Of a stretch of 64,000 nt of DNA, positions 18,448 through 27,307 are shown piece by piece. The notes below the pieces were generated by a model. The model did no database searches and was not told where the DNA came from. It was given only the letters and a program-made list of their open reading frames with translations. Positions within the stretch are counted from its first letter, which is position 1; every line of letters starts with the position of its first letter. Location: NCBI RefSeq assembly GCF_900107725.1, contig NZ_FNQO01000002.1, forward strand, positions 310,001 through 374,000, written 5' to 3'. Made by a program: the position numbers and the translations under genes. The stretch is from Microbulbifer marinus (lineage in GTDB: Bacteria; Pseudomonadota; Gammaproteobacteria; Pseudomonadales; Cellvibrionaceae).

Positions 18448-18476
18448 TTGACAGTCACCCCGGGGGCGACCATAGT
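18448..18476 (+). promoter_or_regulatory. Candidate hutC promoter
   Basis: TTGACA (18448-18453), 17 bases, then CATAGT (18471-18476). A consensus -35 with a fair -10. The HutC-type operator lies just downstream, over the expected start of transcription, which would give autorepression. Confidence 0.5.
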
Positions 18477-18485
18477 AAGCAGCAT

Positions 18486-18509
18486 CTTGTATATACAACC
18501 ATATACAAG
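18486..18509. promoter_or_regulatory. HutC-type operator in the hutI-hutC divergent gap
   Basis: A 9-base perfect inverted repeat, CTTGTATAT ... ATATACAAG, with a 6-base spacer. It contains the palindrome TTGTATATACAA. TGTATATACA-like sites are the known targets of HutC repressors, which release DNA on binding urocanate. It ends 25 bases before the hutC start. No second copy was found upstream of hutU. Confidence 0.75.
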
Positions 18510-18534
18510 CGAGAACAGCACTGTACCCGAGTTT

Positions 18535-19302
18535 ATGCCCAAGCCCAAGAACAACACGGCCAGACCGCCATCAGCGCACGGTAATGAGCCCTCAGCCCAG
18601 GGAAGCGAGCCCCGCTATGCGGCGATCAAGCGCCATATCCGCCAGCAGATCGAATCCGGCCAGTGGCCGGTGCATTTTCGGGTGCCGTCGGAAAACGATC
18701 TGGCGCGGGAATTCGAGGTGAGCCGCATGACCGCGCGCCGCGCCCTGACCGAGCTGACCGACGAGGGCGTGCTGATGCGCTCCCAGGGTCTCGGCACTTT
18801 CGTCGCCGAGCCGGTACCGGCGGGCTCGCTGCTGGAAGTGCGCAATATTGCCGACGAGATCTCGGCCCGCGGCCACAGTTATAGCAATCGCATTCTCTTG
18901 TTGCAGGAGTGCGCAGCCACGGCTGACGTGGCGCGCGCATTGGGCATGCCGGAAGGCGCCCGGGTCTTCCACTCGGTCATAGTGCACTGCGACAACGAAC
19001 TGCCGATCCAGTGGGAGGAGCGCTTCACCAATCCGGCGCTGGCGCCCGACTACCTGCAGCAGGATTTCAGCGCGATAACACCCAACGCCTATCTATCTCA
19101 GGTGGCTCCGTTGACCGAAGCAGACACCACTGTCGAGGCGGTTGCGGCAGAGCCTGCAATCAGCGCGGCATTGGATATCCAATCGCACAGCGCCTGTCTG
19201 CAGATCTGGCGGCGCACCATGAGCAGTGCCGGTGCGGTGAGTTTTGCGCGACTGGTACACCCGGGTAATCGCTATCGTCTCGGCGCCCAGCTCCGCTTCT
19301 GA
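18535..19302 (+). CDS. hutC: Histidine utilisation repressor HutC (GntR family)
   Basis: 255 residues from the ATG at 18535. An upstream in-frame ATG at 18406 would place the operator inside the coding region and add 43 non-family residues. The winged helix-turn-helix covers about residues 22-90 (AIKRHIRQQIESGQWP, FRVPSENDLAREFEVSRMT). The UTRA ligand-binding domain follows (about 110-250) with PIQWEERFTNPALAPDYL and a C-terminal LVHPGNRYRLGAQLRF. It represses hut genes and is induced by urocanate. It leads the hutC-hutU-hutH cluster. Confidence 0.93.
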   Translation: MPKPKNNTARPPSAHGNEPSAQGSEPRYAAIKRHIRQQIESGQWPVHFRVPSENDLAREFEVSRMTARRALTELTDEGVLMRSQGLGTFVAEPVPAGSLLEVRNIADEISARGHSYSNRILLLQECAATADVARALGMPEGARVFHSVIVHCDNELPIQWEERFTNPALAPDYLQQDFSAITPNAYLSQVAPLTEADTTVEAVAAEPAISAALDIQSHSACLQIWRRTMSSAGAVSFARLVHPGNRYRLGAQLRF

Positions 19303-19313
19303 CAATTTTCGCA

Positions 19314-19340
19314 GTGGCAGTGGACCAGATCCGCTGCCAC
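19314..19340 (+). repeat. Stem-loop in the hutC-hutU gap
   Basis: GTGGCAG pairs with CTGCCAC, with an inner GGA/TCC pair. No T-tract follows, so it is unlikely to be a full terminator. It could stabilise the hutU message or attenuate readthrough. Confidence 0.4.
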
Positions 19341-19382
19341 CACAATCAATTAACGCATTGAATAATATTCTGCGAGGTAATC

Positions 19383-21056
<1,674 letters not shown>

Positions 21057-21059
21057 TTA

Positions 21060-21221
21060 GAGGCTGGTTCACAACTACTGCGCGGGCGCCTGGCGACGTT
21101 CGGCGGTGCTGGCTCGCCAGCCCGGTCGGCATCCTCATGTACGCTCTGTACATTCCGGTGCCTCCGCTCCGGCGACCGCCACCAGCCACCCGCTCGCTAC
21201 GCTGTGAACCAACCTCTAGGG
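21060..21221. repeat. MITE-like palindromic element 1 between hutU and hutH
   Basis: About 160 bases ending in inverted repeats: GAGGCTGGTTCAC at the left, and at the right the reverse complement of GAGGTTGGTTCAC (12/13). Inside, ATGTAC-GCTCT-GTACAT and flanking GGCA/TGCC form a second long hairpin. No coding capacity. It looks like a dispersed non-autonomous repeat. Confidence 0.6.
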
Positions 21222-21239
21222 ACAGAGATATTGAAACTC

Positions 21240-21331
21240 GTCATCCCGGACGTGATCCGGGATCCAGGCGCTGCACTGCCAGAGAGCACCCTGGCAAGAA
21301 ACTGGACACCGGCCTGCGCCGGTATGACGAC
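21240..21331. repeat. REP/MITE-like palindromic element 2 between hutU and hutH
   Basis: About 92 bases with CGTCATCCCGG at the left and CCGGTATGACG at the right, GATCCGGGATCC near the left end and CCGGCCTGCGCCGG near the right. Elements of the CGTCATCCCGG...GGAATGACG type are dispersed in many proteobacterial genomes. It adjoins element 1 directly. Confidence 0.65.
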
Positions 21332-21363
21332 AAAGTAAAAATTAATTTTCGGTGAAATAACTT

Positions 21364-22914
21364 ATGTACAAACTGGAAATCGATCCCGGCCAGCTGAGCC
21401 TGGCGCAGCTGCGCCGCGTGGCGCGCGAGCCGGTGCAGCTGTCACTGGCGAAAAGTGCCTATCCGGCCATCGAGGCCTCGGCCAAAACCGTTGCCCAGGT
21501 GCTGTCGGAAGGGCGCACCGTCTACGGCATCAACACCGGCTTCGGCCTGCTGGCCAACACGCGCATCGAGAAGAAAGATCTGGAAGCGCTGCAGCGCGCC
21601 ATCGTGCTGTCCCACGCCGCCGGCACCGGCAACTTTATGAGTGAAGCCACGGTACGCCTGCTGATGGTGCTGAAGATCAACTCCCTCGCGCGCGGCTTTT
21701 CCGGGGTGCGCGCCGAGACGATCGAGGCGCTGATCAAACTGGTCAATGCCGAAGTATTCCCGGCAATTCCGGAGAAGGGATCGGTGGGCGCTTCCGGCGA
21801 CCTGGCGCCGCTGGCGCATATGAGCGTGGTACTGCTCGGCGAGGGCGAGGTGTTTATCGGCGGCGAGCGCAAGCCCGCCGCCGAGGGCCTGAAAAAGGCC
21901 GGCCTGCAGCCGCTGACACTGGCACCGAAAGAGGGCCTTGCACTGCTGAACGGCACCCAGGCCTCCACCGCCTTTGCGCTGCTCGGCCTGTTTGCCGCGG
22001 AAGATTTGTTCGCCGGCGGCCTGGTAACCGGGGCCCTGGCCCTGGAAGCGGCCAAGGGCTCGCGCCGCCCGTTCGACGACCGCATCCACGCCGCGCGCGG
22101 CCAGAATGCGCAGCGCCAGGTGGCGGCGATGTATCGCGAGCTGCTCGGCGACGCCAGCGAGATCGGCGAATCGCACCAGTTCTGTGAAAAGGTGCAGGAT
22201 CCTTATTCCCTGCGCTGTCAGCCGCAGGTAATGGGCGCCTGCCTGCAGCAAATCCGCTTCGCTGCGGAAGTCCTGCTCGCCGAAGCGAACGGTGTGTCCG
22301 ACAATCCGCTGGTATTTACCGACGAGGAAAACCCGGAAAATTCCGACATTATTTCCGGCGGCAACTTCCATGCCGAACCGGTGGCGATGGTCGCCGACAA
22401 CCTGGCACTGGCACTGGCGGAAATCGGCGCACTGTCCGAGCGCCGCATGGCACTGCTGATCGATACCAACCTGTCCGGCCTGCCGCCGTTCCTGGTGGAG
22501 AATGGCGGAGTCAATTCCGGCTTCATGATCGCCCAGGTCACCTCGGCGGCACTGGCCAGCGAAAACAAATCCCTCGCGCATCCGGCCTGTGTCGACTCGC
22601 TGCCGACCTCCGCCAACCAGGAAGACCACGTGTCCATGGCCACCTTCGCCGGCCGCCGCCTGCGCGACATGGCCGACAACACCTGCGGTATTCTCGCGGT
22701 GGAACTGTTGGCGGCCTGCCAGGGACTGGACTTCCGCGCACCGCTGAAGACCACGGAAAAACTGGAAGCGGCCAAAGGCGAGCTACGCGAGCGCGTGAGC
22801 TTCTACGATAAGGACCGCTATTTCGCCCCTGATATCGAAGAGGCCAAGCAACTGCTGGCCAGCGCGGTGTATTTGCAATTTATCGATCCACAACTGCTAC
22901 CCAGCACGCTCTGA
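21364..22914 (+). CDS. hutH: Histidine ammonia-lyase HutH
   Basis: 516 residues. The Ala-Ser-Gly triad that cyclises to the MIO cofactor is A143-S144-G145 in [27 protein letters not shown] (about 59-69) holds the catalytic Tyr. [21 protein letters not shown] and the QEDHVSMA block are also intact. It deaminates histidine to urocanate, the first step of the pathway completed by HutU, HutI and HutG here. Spacing to hutU is 307 bases. The immediate upstream sequence (GGTGAAATAACTT) has a weak ribosome site. A strong terminator follows. Confidence 0.97.
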   Translation: MYKLEIDPGQLSLAQLRRVAREPVQLSLAKSAYPAIEASAKTVAQVLSEGRTVYGINTGFGLLANTRIEKKDLEALQRAIVLSHAAGTGNFMSEATVRLLMVLKINSLARGFSGVRAETIEALIKLVNAEVFPAIPEKGSVGASGDLAPLAHMSVVLLGEGEVFIGGERKPAAEGLKKAGLQPLTLAPKEGLALLNGTQASTAFALLGLFAAEDLFAGGLVTGALALEAAKGSRRPFDDRIHAARGQNAQRQVAAMYRELLGDASEIGESHQFCEKVQDPYSLRCQPQVMGACLQQIRFAAEVLLAEANGVSDNPLVFTDEENPENSDIISGGNFHAEPVAMVADNLALALAEIGALSERRMALLIDTNLSGLPPFLVENGGVNSGFMIAQVTSAALASENKSLAHPACVDSLPTSANQEDHVSMATFAGRRLRDMADNTCGILAVELLAACQGLDFRAPLKTTEKLEAAKGELRERVSFYDKDRYFAPDIEEAKQLLASAVYLQFIDPQLLPSTL

Positions 22915-22927
22915 CTTTTCGTCCGAC

Positions 22928-22960
22928 AAAAGGCGCCGCTAAAACCGGCGCCTTTTCTTT
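22928..22960 (+). terminator. Rho-independent terminator after hutH
   Basis: AAAAGGCGCCG, a seven-base loop, CGGCGCCTTTTCTTTTT. It ends the hutCUH transcript. Confidence 0.9.
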
Positions 22961-23117
22961 TTCCGCTCCCTCCAATAGCCGCGGGGGCTACGACGCCACT
23001 GGCGGACCGTACCCGCAACCGTTCTGTCGATAAAAAGCGCCGCCGGGAGGAAATTTGCGCCAGCAGTGCTAGGCTGAATATTAGACGTTTTATCCGCCAT
23101 CAGGCGCGGAGGTCTAG

Positions 23118-23417
23118 ATGAAACTGCTGCCCAGAAAGCTGCTGCTTTCCGGTGCTGGCTGGGCGCTGGCAGCTGCGGCGATATTGTCGCTGCCAGCCTG
23201 TACAGGTACCGGCTATTACGGCAATTCTTCCACCAGCTACGGCGGCGCCCACTCCAGCGTCAGGGGCGGCGACTACCACTGCCACCCCGACGGGGTCTGT
23301 CACGATGTTCGGCACGGGAGTAGCGACTGGCGAGGTGGCTTTCGCCGTCCGATTCGCTACTACCAGCGGTCGCCGTACCGAGCAGCCCCGCCGCCCCCGC
23401 GCCCCCGACCCTTATGA
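23118..23417 (+). CDS. Small lipoprotein, His/Gly/Pro-rich
   Basis: 99 residues with a lipoprotein signal peptide ending LSLPAC (C28). The mature part has GYYGNSSTSYGG, then DYHCHPDGVCHDVRHGSSDW with three His and two Cys in a short span, then a Pro/Arg-rich tail. The HCHPDGVCHDVRH cluster could bind a metal, which is inference. It has a good upstream GGAGG. It is the first of three lipoprotein genes in the same direction, but less similar to the next two. Confidence 0.7.
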   Translation: MKLLPRKLLLSGAGWALAAAAILSLPACTGTGYYGNSSTSYGGAHSSVRGGDYHCHPDGVCHDVRHGSSDWRGGFRRPIRYYQRSPYRAAPPPPRPRPL

Positions 23418-23515
23418 GTCGGCGCTGGTAAAAATCTCCCAGACAGGCGAGCGACATGCACGTGCCGCAGGGAATGCCTCAAACCAAGGAGCTTCCCACT
23501 ACCGGAGACTGCATT

Positions 23516-23902
23516 ATGAAGAGAGCACTTAGAACCGGACTCATCGCCGTCACGGTTTGCACCGCCCTGACCCTGGGTGCCTGCGTAACCGATGGCTACT
23601 ACGGCTACGGCGGTTACTATTCCACTTACCCGTATGCGAGCCCTTACGTCTATCCATCGAGTAGTGTTTCTTTCTACTACTCATCGCCCCGCTATTACCG
23701 TTATCGCTATCACCCGCGTTATCGCTATTACGGTCGCCCCTATTATCGGCACCACCGCTACCATCACGGCACCGGCCGCTACCACGGTCGCCATTACTAT
23801 CGCGGAGGACGCGGATACCATCGCCCGGCCCCGCGCTACAGAGGCGGCGCTGGCGCCCGTTACAGAGGTGGCGCTCACCGGCCGGCCCGCGGCCGGCGCT
23901 AG
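23516..23902 (+). CDS. Tyr/His/Arg-rich low-complexity lipoprotein (paralogue 1)
   Basis: 128 residues from the ATG at 23516 (an upstream in-frame start at 23456 would destroy the signal peptide). Lipobox LTLGAC (C23), then CVTDGYYGYGGYY, and a long low-complexity region of Tyr, Arg, His and Gly ending in RGGAGARYRGGAHRPARGRR. It is very basic, with aromatic-cation repeats. The CxxDGYY start of the mature protein is shared with the next gene. Probably an outer-membrane or surface-exposed lipoprotein that binds polyanions or is structural; no known family. Confidence 0.7.
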   Translation: MKRALRTGLIAVTVCTALTLGACVTDGYYGYGGYYSTYPYASPYVYPSSSVSFYYSSPRYYRYRYHPRYRYYGRPYYRHHRYHHGTGRYHGRHYYRGGRGYHRPAPRYRGGAGARYRGGAHRPARGRR

Positions 23903-23943
23903 TAGCTGAGCGCGAACCCCGCACTTAATGCAATTCGTGCATC

Positions 23944-23994
23944 CCCCGCAGTATGTGATCAGGCATGATCCCGCACTGCGGGGAATTTATTTTT
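23944..23994 (+). terminator. Terminator between the two Tyr-rich lipoprotein genes
   Basis: CCCCGCAG pairs with CTGCGGGG across a 24-base loop, followed by AATTTATTTTT. The loop holds a further TGATC/GATCA pairing. It would separate the transcripts of the two paralogues. Confidence 0.65.
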
Positions 23995-24017
23995 GACCTA
24001 ATTGCAGCGGTGGCGCG

Positions 24018-24749
24018 ATGAACGGTCACTTCCATTGGGGGCCAACCCCGTTAATGCTTTGTCTCGCCATGCTGTTGGGCGCCTGCACGTCCGATGGCTA
24101 TTATTCCGGCGGCTCTGCGTATACTGCGCACGCCTATTCACGGCCCTACACTTACCCGTCCAGTGGCACTGCTTACTCCCGCGGCACAACCGAGCGCTAC
24201 TCAGACACCTATGGTTATCCGTCCGGTGCAACGAGTCTGCCGTACACGGCCTACTATCATCGCTACCGCGATTATCCGCGCGCTATCTATTACGGCCGCT
24301 CAGGTGACTATCGGCCCTACCAATATTACCGGCCGTATCAGTTCTATCGCCCGTACCGGTACTACCGCCATCGCCCCTACAACTACTATCGCTATCGTCC
24401 GCATCAGAAAAGGCGCCACGCCAATCTGGTGGGCAAGCCGTACCGTAAGCACCACCGCGGCAACAGTTTCCGTCACCGCGCCCATGGCGATTTCGGACGC
24501 GGCATCTACCGCATCAACGAACGGCGTGATATTCGCGGCGATCGCGGTGCGCACAGCACGCGGCACAAGCAGCGGGGATATAGCACCGGTACAGAGCACC
24601 GCCTGCAACAACGTTACCGCACGCGGGACGGCCGTCGGGCTCACCAGCGTAGACGCGCGGGAAACATAGAACGCTCATATCGCGGCCGCCTCCGACACGG
24701 TACAGATTTTCGTGGACACAGACCCGCGGGCCCGGGGCGGCGCCGCTGA
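24018..24749 (+). CDS. Tyr/Arg-rich low-complexity lipoprotein (paralogue 2)
   Basis: 243 residues. Lipobox LLGAC (C23) and CTSDGYYSGGSAY mirror paralogue 1. The middle (about 80-130) is a run of short Tyr-Arg-Pro repeats (YRPYQYYRPYQFYRPYRYYRH). The C-terminal half is highly basic (Arg/His/Gly). The two genes look like a tandem duplication followed by divergence in length. Function unknown. The composition suggests a surface protein that interacts with nucleic acid, polysaccharide or lipopolysaccharide, which is inference only. Confidence 0.68.
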   Translation: MNGHFHWGPTPLMLCLAMLLGACTSDGYYSGGSAYTAHAYSRPYTYPSSGTAYSRGTTERYSDTYGYPSGATSLPYTAYYHRYRDYPRAIYYGRSGDYRPYQYYRPYQFYRPYRYYRHRPYNYYRYRPHQKRRHANLVGKPYRKHHRGNSFRHRAHGDFGRGIYRINERRDIRGDRGAHSTRHKQRGYSTGTEHRLQQRYRTRDGRRAHQRRRAGNIERSYRGRLRHGTDFRGHRPAGPGRRR

Positions 24750-24772
24750 AACACGGCCTTGTGTTTCTTCCG
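24748..24772 (+). terminator. Weak terminator after the second Tyr-rich lipoprotein
   Basis: GAAACAC, a six-base loop, then GTGTTTCTTCC. The stem overlaps the stop codon. The T-tract is short. Confidence 0.45.
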
Positions 24773-24783
24773 TCTTGCTGTCT

Positions 24784-24827
24784 CATACCTTGGTCATACA
24801 GACCAGCACCCCGGCCGCTGCTAGCAT
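24784..24827 (+). promoter_or_regulatory. Activator-dependent promoter of the SDR gene: 18-base box plus -10
   Basis: Box CATACCTTGGTCATACAG (24784-24801), 20 bases, then TAGCAT (24822-24827). The same box (16/18) with the same 20-base spacing precedes TAGAGT upstream of the TonB receptor at 32008. The box centre falls at about -41.5 if the hexamer is a -10, the class II activator position. TGGTC-ATACA-GACCA within and beside the box is a perfect palindrome. Confidence 0.65.
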
Positions 24828-24863
24828 GCTCGAAAAATGTATAAGGCAGCTCTGCCAATGATC

Positions 24864-24877
24864 TGGTCATCAGACCA
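24864..24877. promoter_or_regulatory. Second TGGTC-N4-GACCA palindrome in the SDR leader
   Basis: TGGTC-ATCA-GACCA lies about 40 bases upstream of the GTG start. It repeats the arms of the palindrome in the promoter box 80 bases upstream. It could be a second regulator site or a leader hairpin. Confidence 0.4.
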
Positions 24878-24915
24878 CATCGAGCAGAGTAGATAACAGC
24901 CGCGGGGGTCTTTCA

Positions 24916-25704
24916 GTGCAGCGGGAACAGCAACAACCAGTCCTAATCACCGGTTCCACCAGTGGCATCGGCCTCGCTATCGCCAATAGCATGGCCCGTG
25001 CCGGTCACCCGGTCATGCTGCACGGCTTGGCCAGCGTCGAGCAGGGCGAGGATCTGCAGCGGCAATTTCGCGCTGAATACCGAGTCGACTGCGGTTTCAG
25101 CAACGCGGATATCGCTTCCGAAGCGGGCTGCGCACAGCTGGTGGCGGACACCCGCGAAGCGCTCGGCAACCCGGGAATCCTGGTCAACAATGCCGGTGTG
25201 CAGCACACCGCAGACGCCCACGGGTTCGCCGCCGAACACTGGCACAACATTCTGGCGATCAATCTGAGTGCCGCATTTTTCCTGAGCCGCGAGTTGCTAC
25301 CGGGTATGCGCGCGGCCAACTGGGGCCGCATCGTCAATATATCCTCGGTGCACGGCCTGGTGGCCTCGCAGCAGAAGGCCGCCTACTGCGCCGCCAAGCA
25401 CGGCCTGATCGGCCTCACCAAGGTGGTGGCGCTGGAAAATGCCGACCGGGGCATCACCGCCAACGCCATCTGCCCCGGTTGGGTGGAAACCCCGCTGATC
25501 CAGCCGCAGATAGAATCCATTGCGCGTGAACAGAGTATCGATATCGAAGCGGCGCGTGCGCAGCTGATCGGTGCCAAACAGCCGCTGGCACAGGCGACGA
25601 AACCGGAGGCCATTGGCGAGCTGGTACTCTATCTCTGCGGCGAGTTCGCCAGCACCATTACCGGGGCGTCGCTGCCGGTGGACGGGGGCTGGACCGCGCA
25701 GTAA
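24916..25704 (+). CDS. Short-chain dehydrogenase, 3-hydroxybutyrate dehydrogenase-like
   Basis: 262 residues from a GTG start. Cofactor motif TGSTSGIG (about 12-19), NNAG (about 94-97), and the catalytic Ser-Tyr-Lys in NISSVHGLVASQQKAAYCAAKHG. The SVHGLVAS...AYxAAKHG context and CPGWVETPLIQPQIE are characteristic of D-3-hydroxybutyrate dehydrogenases, which oxidise 3-hydroxybutyrate to acetoacetate with NAD+. It is followed 39 bases later by a LuxR-type response regulator in the same direction, so the pair is probably an operon. The substrate is inferred from the family, and the neighbouring esterase and transporter genes support it. Confidence 0.85.
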   Translation: MQREQQQPVLITGSTSGIGLAIANSMARAGHPVMLHGLASVEQGEDLQRQFRAEYRVDCGFSNADIASEAGCAQLVADTREALGNPGILVNNAGVQHTADAHGFAAEHWHNILAINLSAAFFLSRELLPGMRAANWGRIVNISSVHGLVASQQKAAYCAAKHGLIGLTKVVALENADRGITANAICPGWVETPLIQPQIESIAREQSIDIEAARAQLIGAKQPLAQATKPEAIGELVLYLCGEFASTITGASLPVDGGWTAQ

Positions 25705-25743
25705 GATTTCCGCACCCGCACAATAATTTTTCCAGGGTGTGAC

Positions 25744-26364
25744 GTGAATTACCGACTGCTGATCGCCGACGATCATCCCCTCTATCGCGATGCCCTGGCG
25801 ACGACCCTGTCGCGACACCTTCCCGATTGCGAGCTGCACCAAAGCGAAGACTTGCAGTCGACCCTGGAACAGCTGCAAAACTCCACCATCGATCTGCTGC
25901 TGCTGGATCTCAACATGCCCGGTAGCGAGGGCTTCAATGGTCTGGCGAAGATCCGCAACGATTTCCCTGCAGTACCGGTCATAGTGGTATCCGGCAGCGA
26001 TAAAAATTCAGTGGTGCAGCAGGCCGCCGGATTCGGCGCCGCCGGCTTTCTGTCCAAGACCGCGCTACCCGGGGAAATACTGCAATGCATTGACCAGGTA
26101 TTGGCCGGGGAGCAATGGTTCAGCGCCGAAGCGCTGAATAGTGCCGAAGAGACGGCACTGGCCGAACGCCTGGGACGACTGACGCCGCAACAGCTACGTA
26201 TTTTTCAGATGATTGCCCAAGGCCTGCTGAACAAGCAGATTGCCTACGAGCTGGAAATTACCGAACCCACGGTAAAGAGCCACGTGACCGCGATTCTGCG
26301 CAAGCTGGAACTGCGCGATCGCAAACAGTTGATTCGCGAGGCGCAGTCGCTGGTGCAGCTATAG
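25744..26364 (+). CDS. LuxR-type two-component response regulator (CrbR/AgmR-like)
   Basis: 206 residues, GTG start. A receiver domain (about 1-120) has the acidic pocket D9-D10, phosphorylation site D55 (LLLLDLNMPG), a switch Ser (VVSGSD) and Lys in LSKTALPG. The C-terminal LuxR helix-turn-helix (about 142-203) reads LTPQQLRIFQMIAQGLLNKQIAYELEITEPTVKSHVTAILRKL. Regulators of this type pair with SLC5-fused hybrid kinases such as CrbS. Such a kinase is encoded 2.2 kb away, making it the likely partner. The conserved box before the SDR and the TonB receptor is the likely binding site. Confidence 0.88.
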   Translation: MNYRLLIADDHPLYRDALATTLSRHLPDCELHQSEDLQSTLEQLQNSTIDLLLLDLNMPGSEGFNGLAKIRNDFPAVPVIVVSGSDKNSVVQQAAGFGAAGFLSKTALPGEILQCIDQVLAGEQWFSAEALNSAEETALAERLGRLTPQQLRIFQMIAQGLLNKQIAYELEITEPTVKSHVTAILRKLELRDRKQLIREAQSLVQL

Positions 26365-26371
26365 GATCGGG

Positions 26372-27307
26372 TTACTCGATACCGCGCACGAACTCCGCCA
26401 CGTGGCGATAGAATTTTTCACAGGCCTGCGGCGCCAGTGATTCCAGATTCAGAAATGCGTGGATCATATCGTCGAAATGCAGCGACTCCGCACTGACCCC
26501 CGCCCCGCGCAATCTTTCCAGATATGCCAGCCCCTCATCCCGCAAAGCACAAAACTCCGCGGTTATCAGTAGGGTCTGCGGCAAATTAGCGGTGAACTCA
26601 CCGTGCAGTGGCGAGGCATCGCGGCGGTTCTCGGCGCCCGCGAAATAATTATCGAAATACCAGCCGATCTTTTCCTTCTCCAGCAGATAGCCGCTGCCGT
26701 TTTCATCGATGGACGGCTGCTGCATCGTGTAGTCGAGGCTCGGGTAGACCAGCACCTGGGCGGCAATGGCGTGGCGCTCGTGTTGCAGTAGCCGGCTGGC
26801 GCTGGCGCACAGCGCGCCACCGCCGGAATCGCCCATCAGCAGCCAGCGATCGTCGTGGGCGATCCGCTTTCTGTCGAGCACTGCACCCAGCCCGCGCACG
26901 ACACTGAGCAGATCCTCCAGCCCGGCGGGGTAGGGATTTTCAGGCGCGAGCCGATAGTCGACCGAAATCACGGTGCGGGCACATTGTTCGGCAATGCGAC
27001 GGCAGATCGGGTCATAGACGCTGACGCTACCGGCCATATGACCGCCACCGTGACAATAGATAATCGACGGAGCCGCTTCGACCTGCTCGGGGGAGTAGAC
27101 ACGGACCGGTACGGCATAGCGCTTGCCAGGCACCATGGTTTCGCAAACGGCCATCTCCGGTCCCGGCTCGACAAAGACACGAGTCAGGTTCGCCAGGCTC
27201 TCCCGTGCACTGATCGGCGTCGGCTCAAATCCCGCCGCCTTCAGTTGCGCCATTTGTGCATTGACGCCCTGCAGCCACTCGGCAAGTTTCGGCTCAAGCT
27301 GTCGCAT
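26372..27307 (-). CDS. Alpha/beta hydrolase, hormone-sensitive-lipase-type esterase
   Basis: 311 residues from the ATG at 27307 (GGAG spaced correctly; a longer frame to 27334 lacks this). The HGGG oxyanion motif is in YCHGGGHMAGS, the nucleophile is in GDSGGGAL, and the C-terminal catalytic His is in DDMIHAFLNL. HSL-family esterases hydrolyse short acyl esters in the cytoplasm; there is no signal peptide. It overlaps the MFS gene upstream by 14 bases. With the 3-hydroxybutyrate-type dehydrogenase next door, an ester or oligomer of hydroxybutyrate is a reasonable but unproven substrate. Confidence 0.88.
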   Translation of the reverse strand: MRQLEPKLAEWLQGVNAQMAQLKAAGFEPTPISARESLANLTRVFVEPGPEMAVCETMVPGKRYAVPVRVYSPEQVEAAPSIIYCHGGGHMAGSVSVYDPICRRIAEQCARTVISVDYRLAPENPYPAGLEDLLSVVRGLGAVLDRKRIAHDDRWLLMGDSGGGALCASASRLLQHERHAIAAQVLVYPSLDYTMQQPSIDENGSGYLLEKEKIGWYFDNYFAGAENRRDASPLHGEFTANLPQTLLITAEFCALRDEGLAYLERLRGAGVSAESLHFDDMIHAFLNLESLAPQACEKFYRHVAEFVRGIE

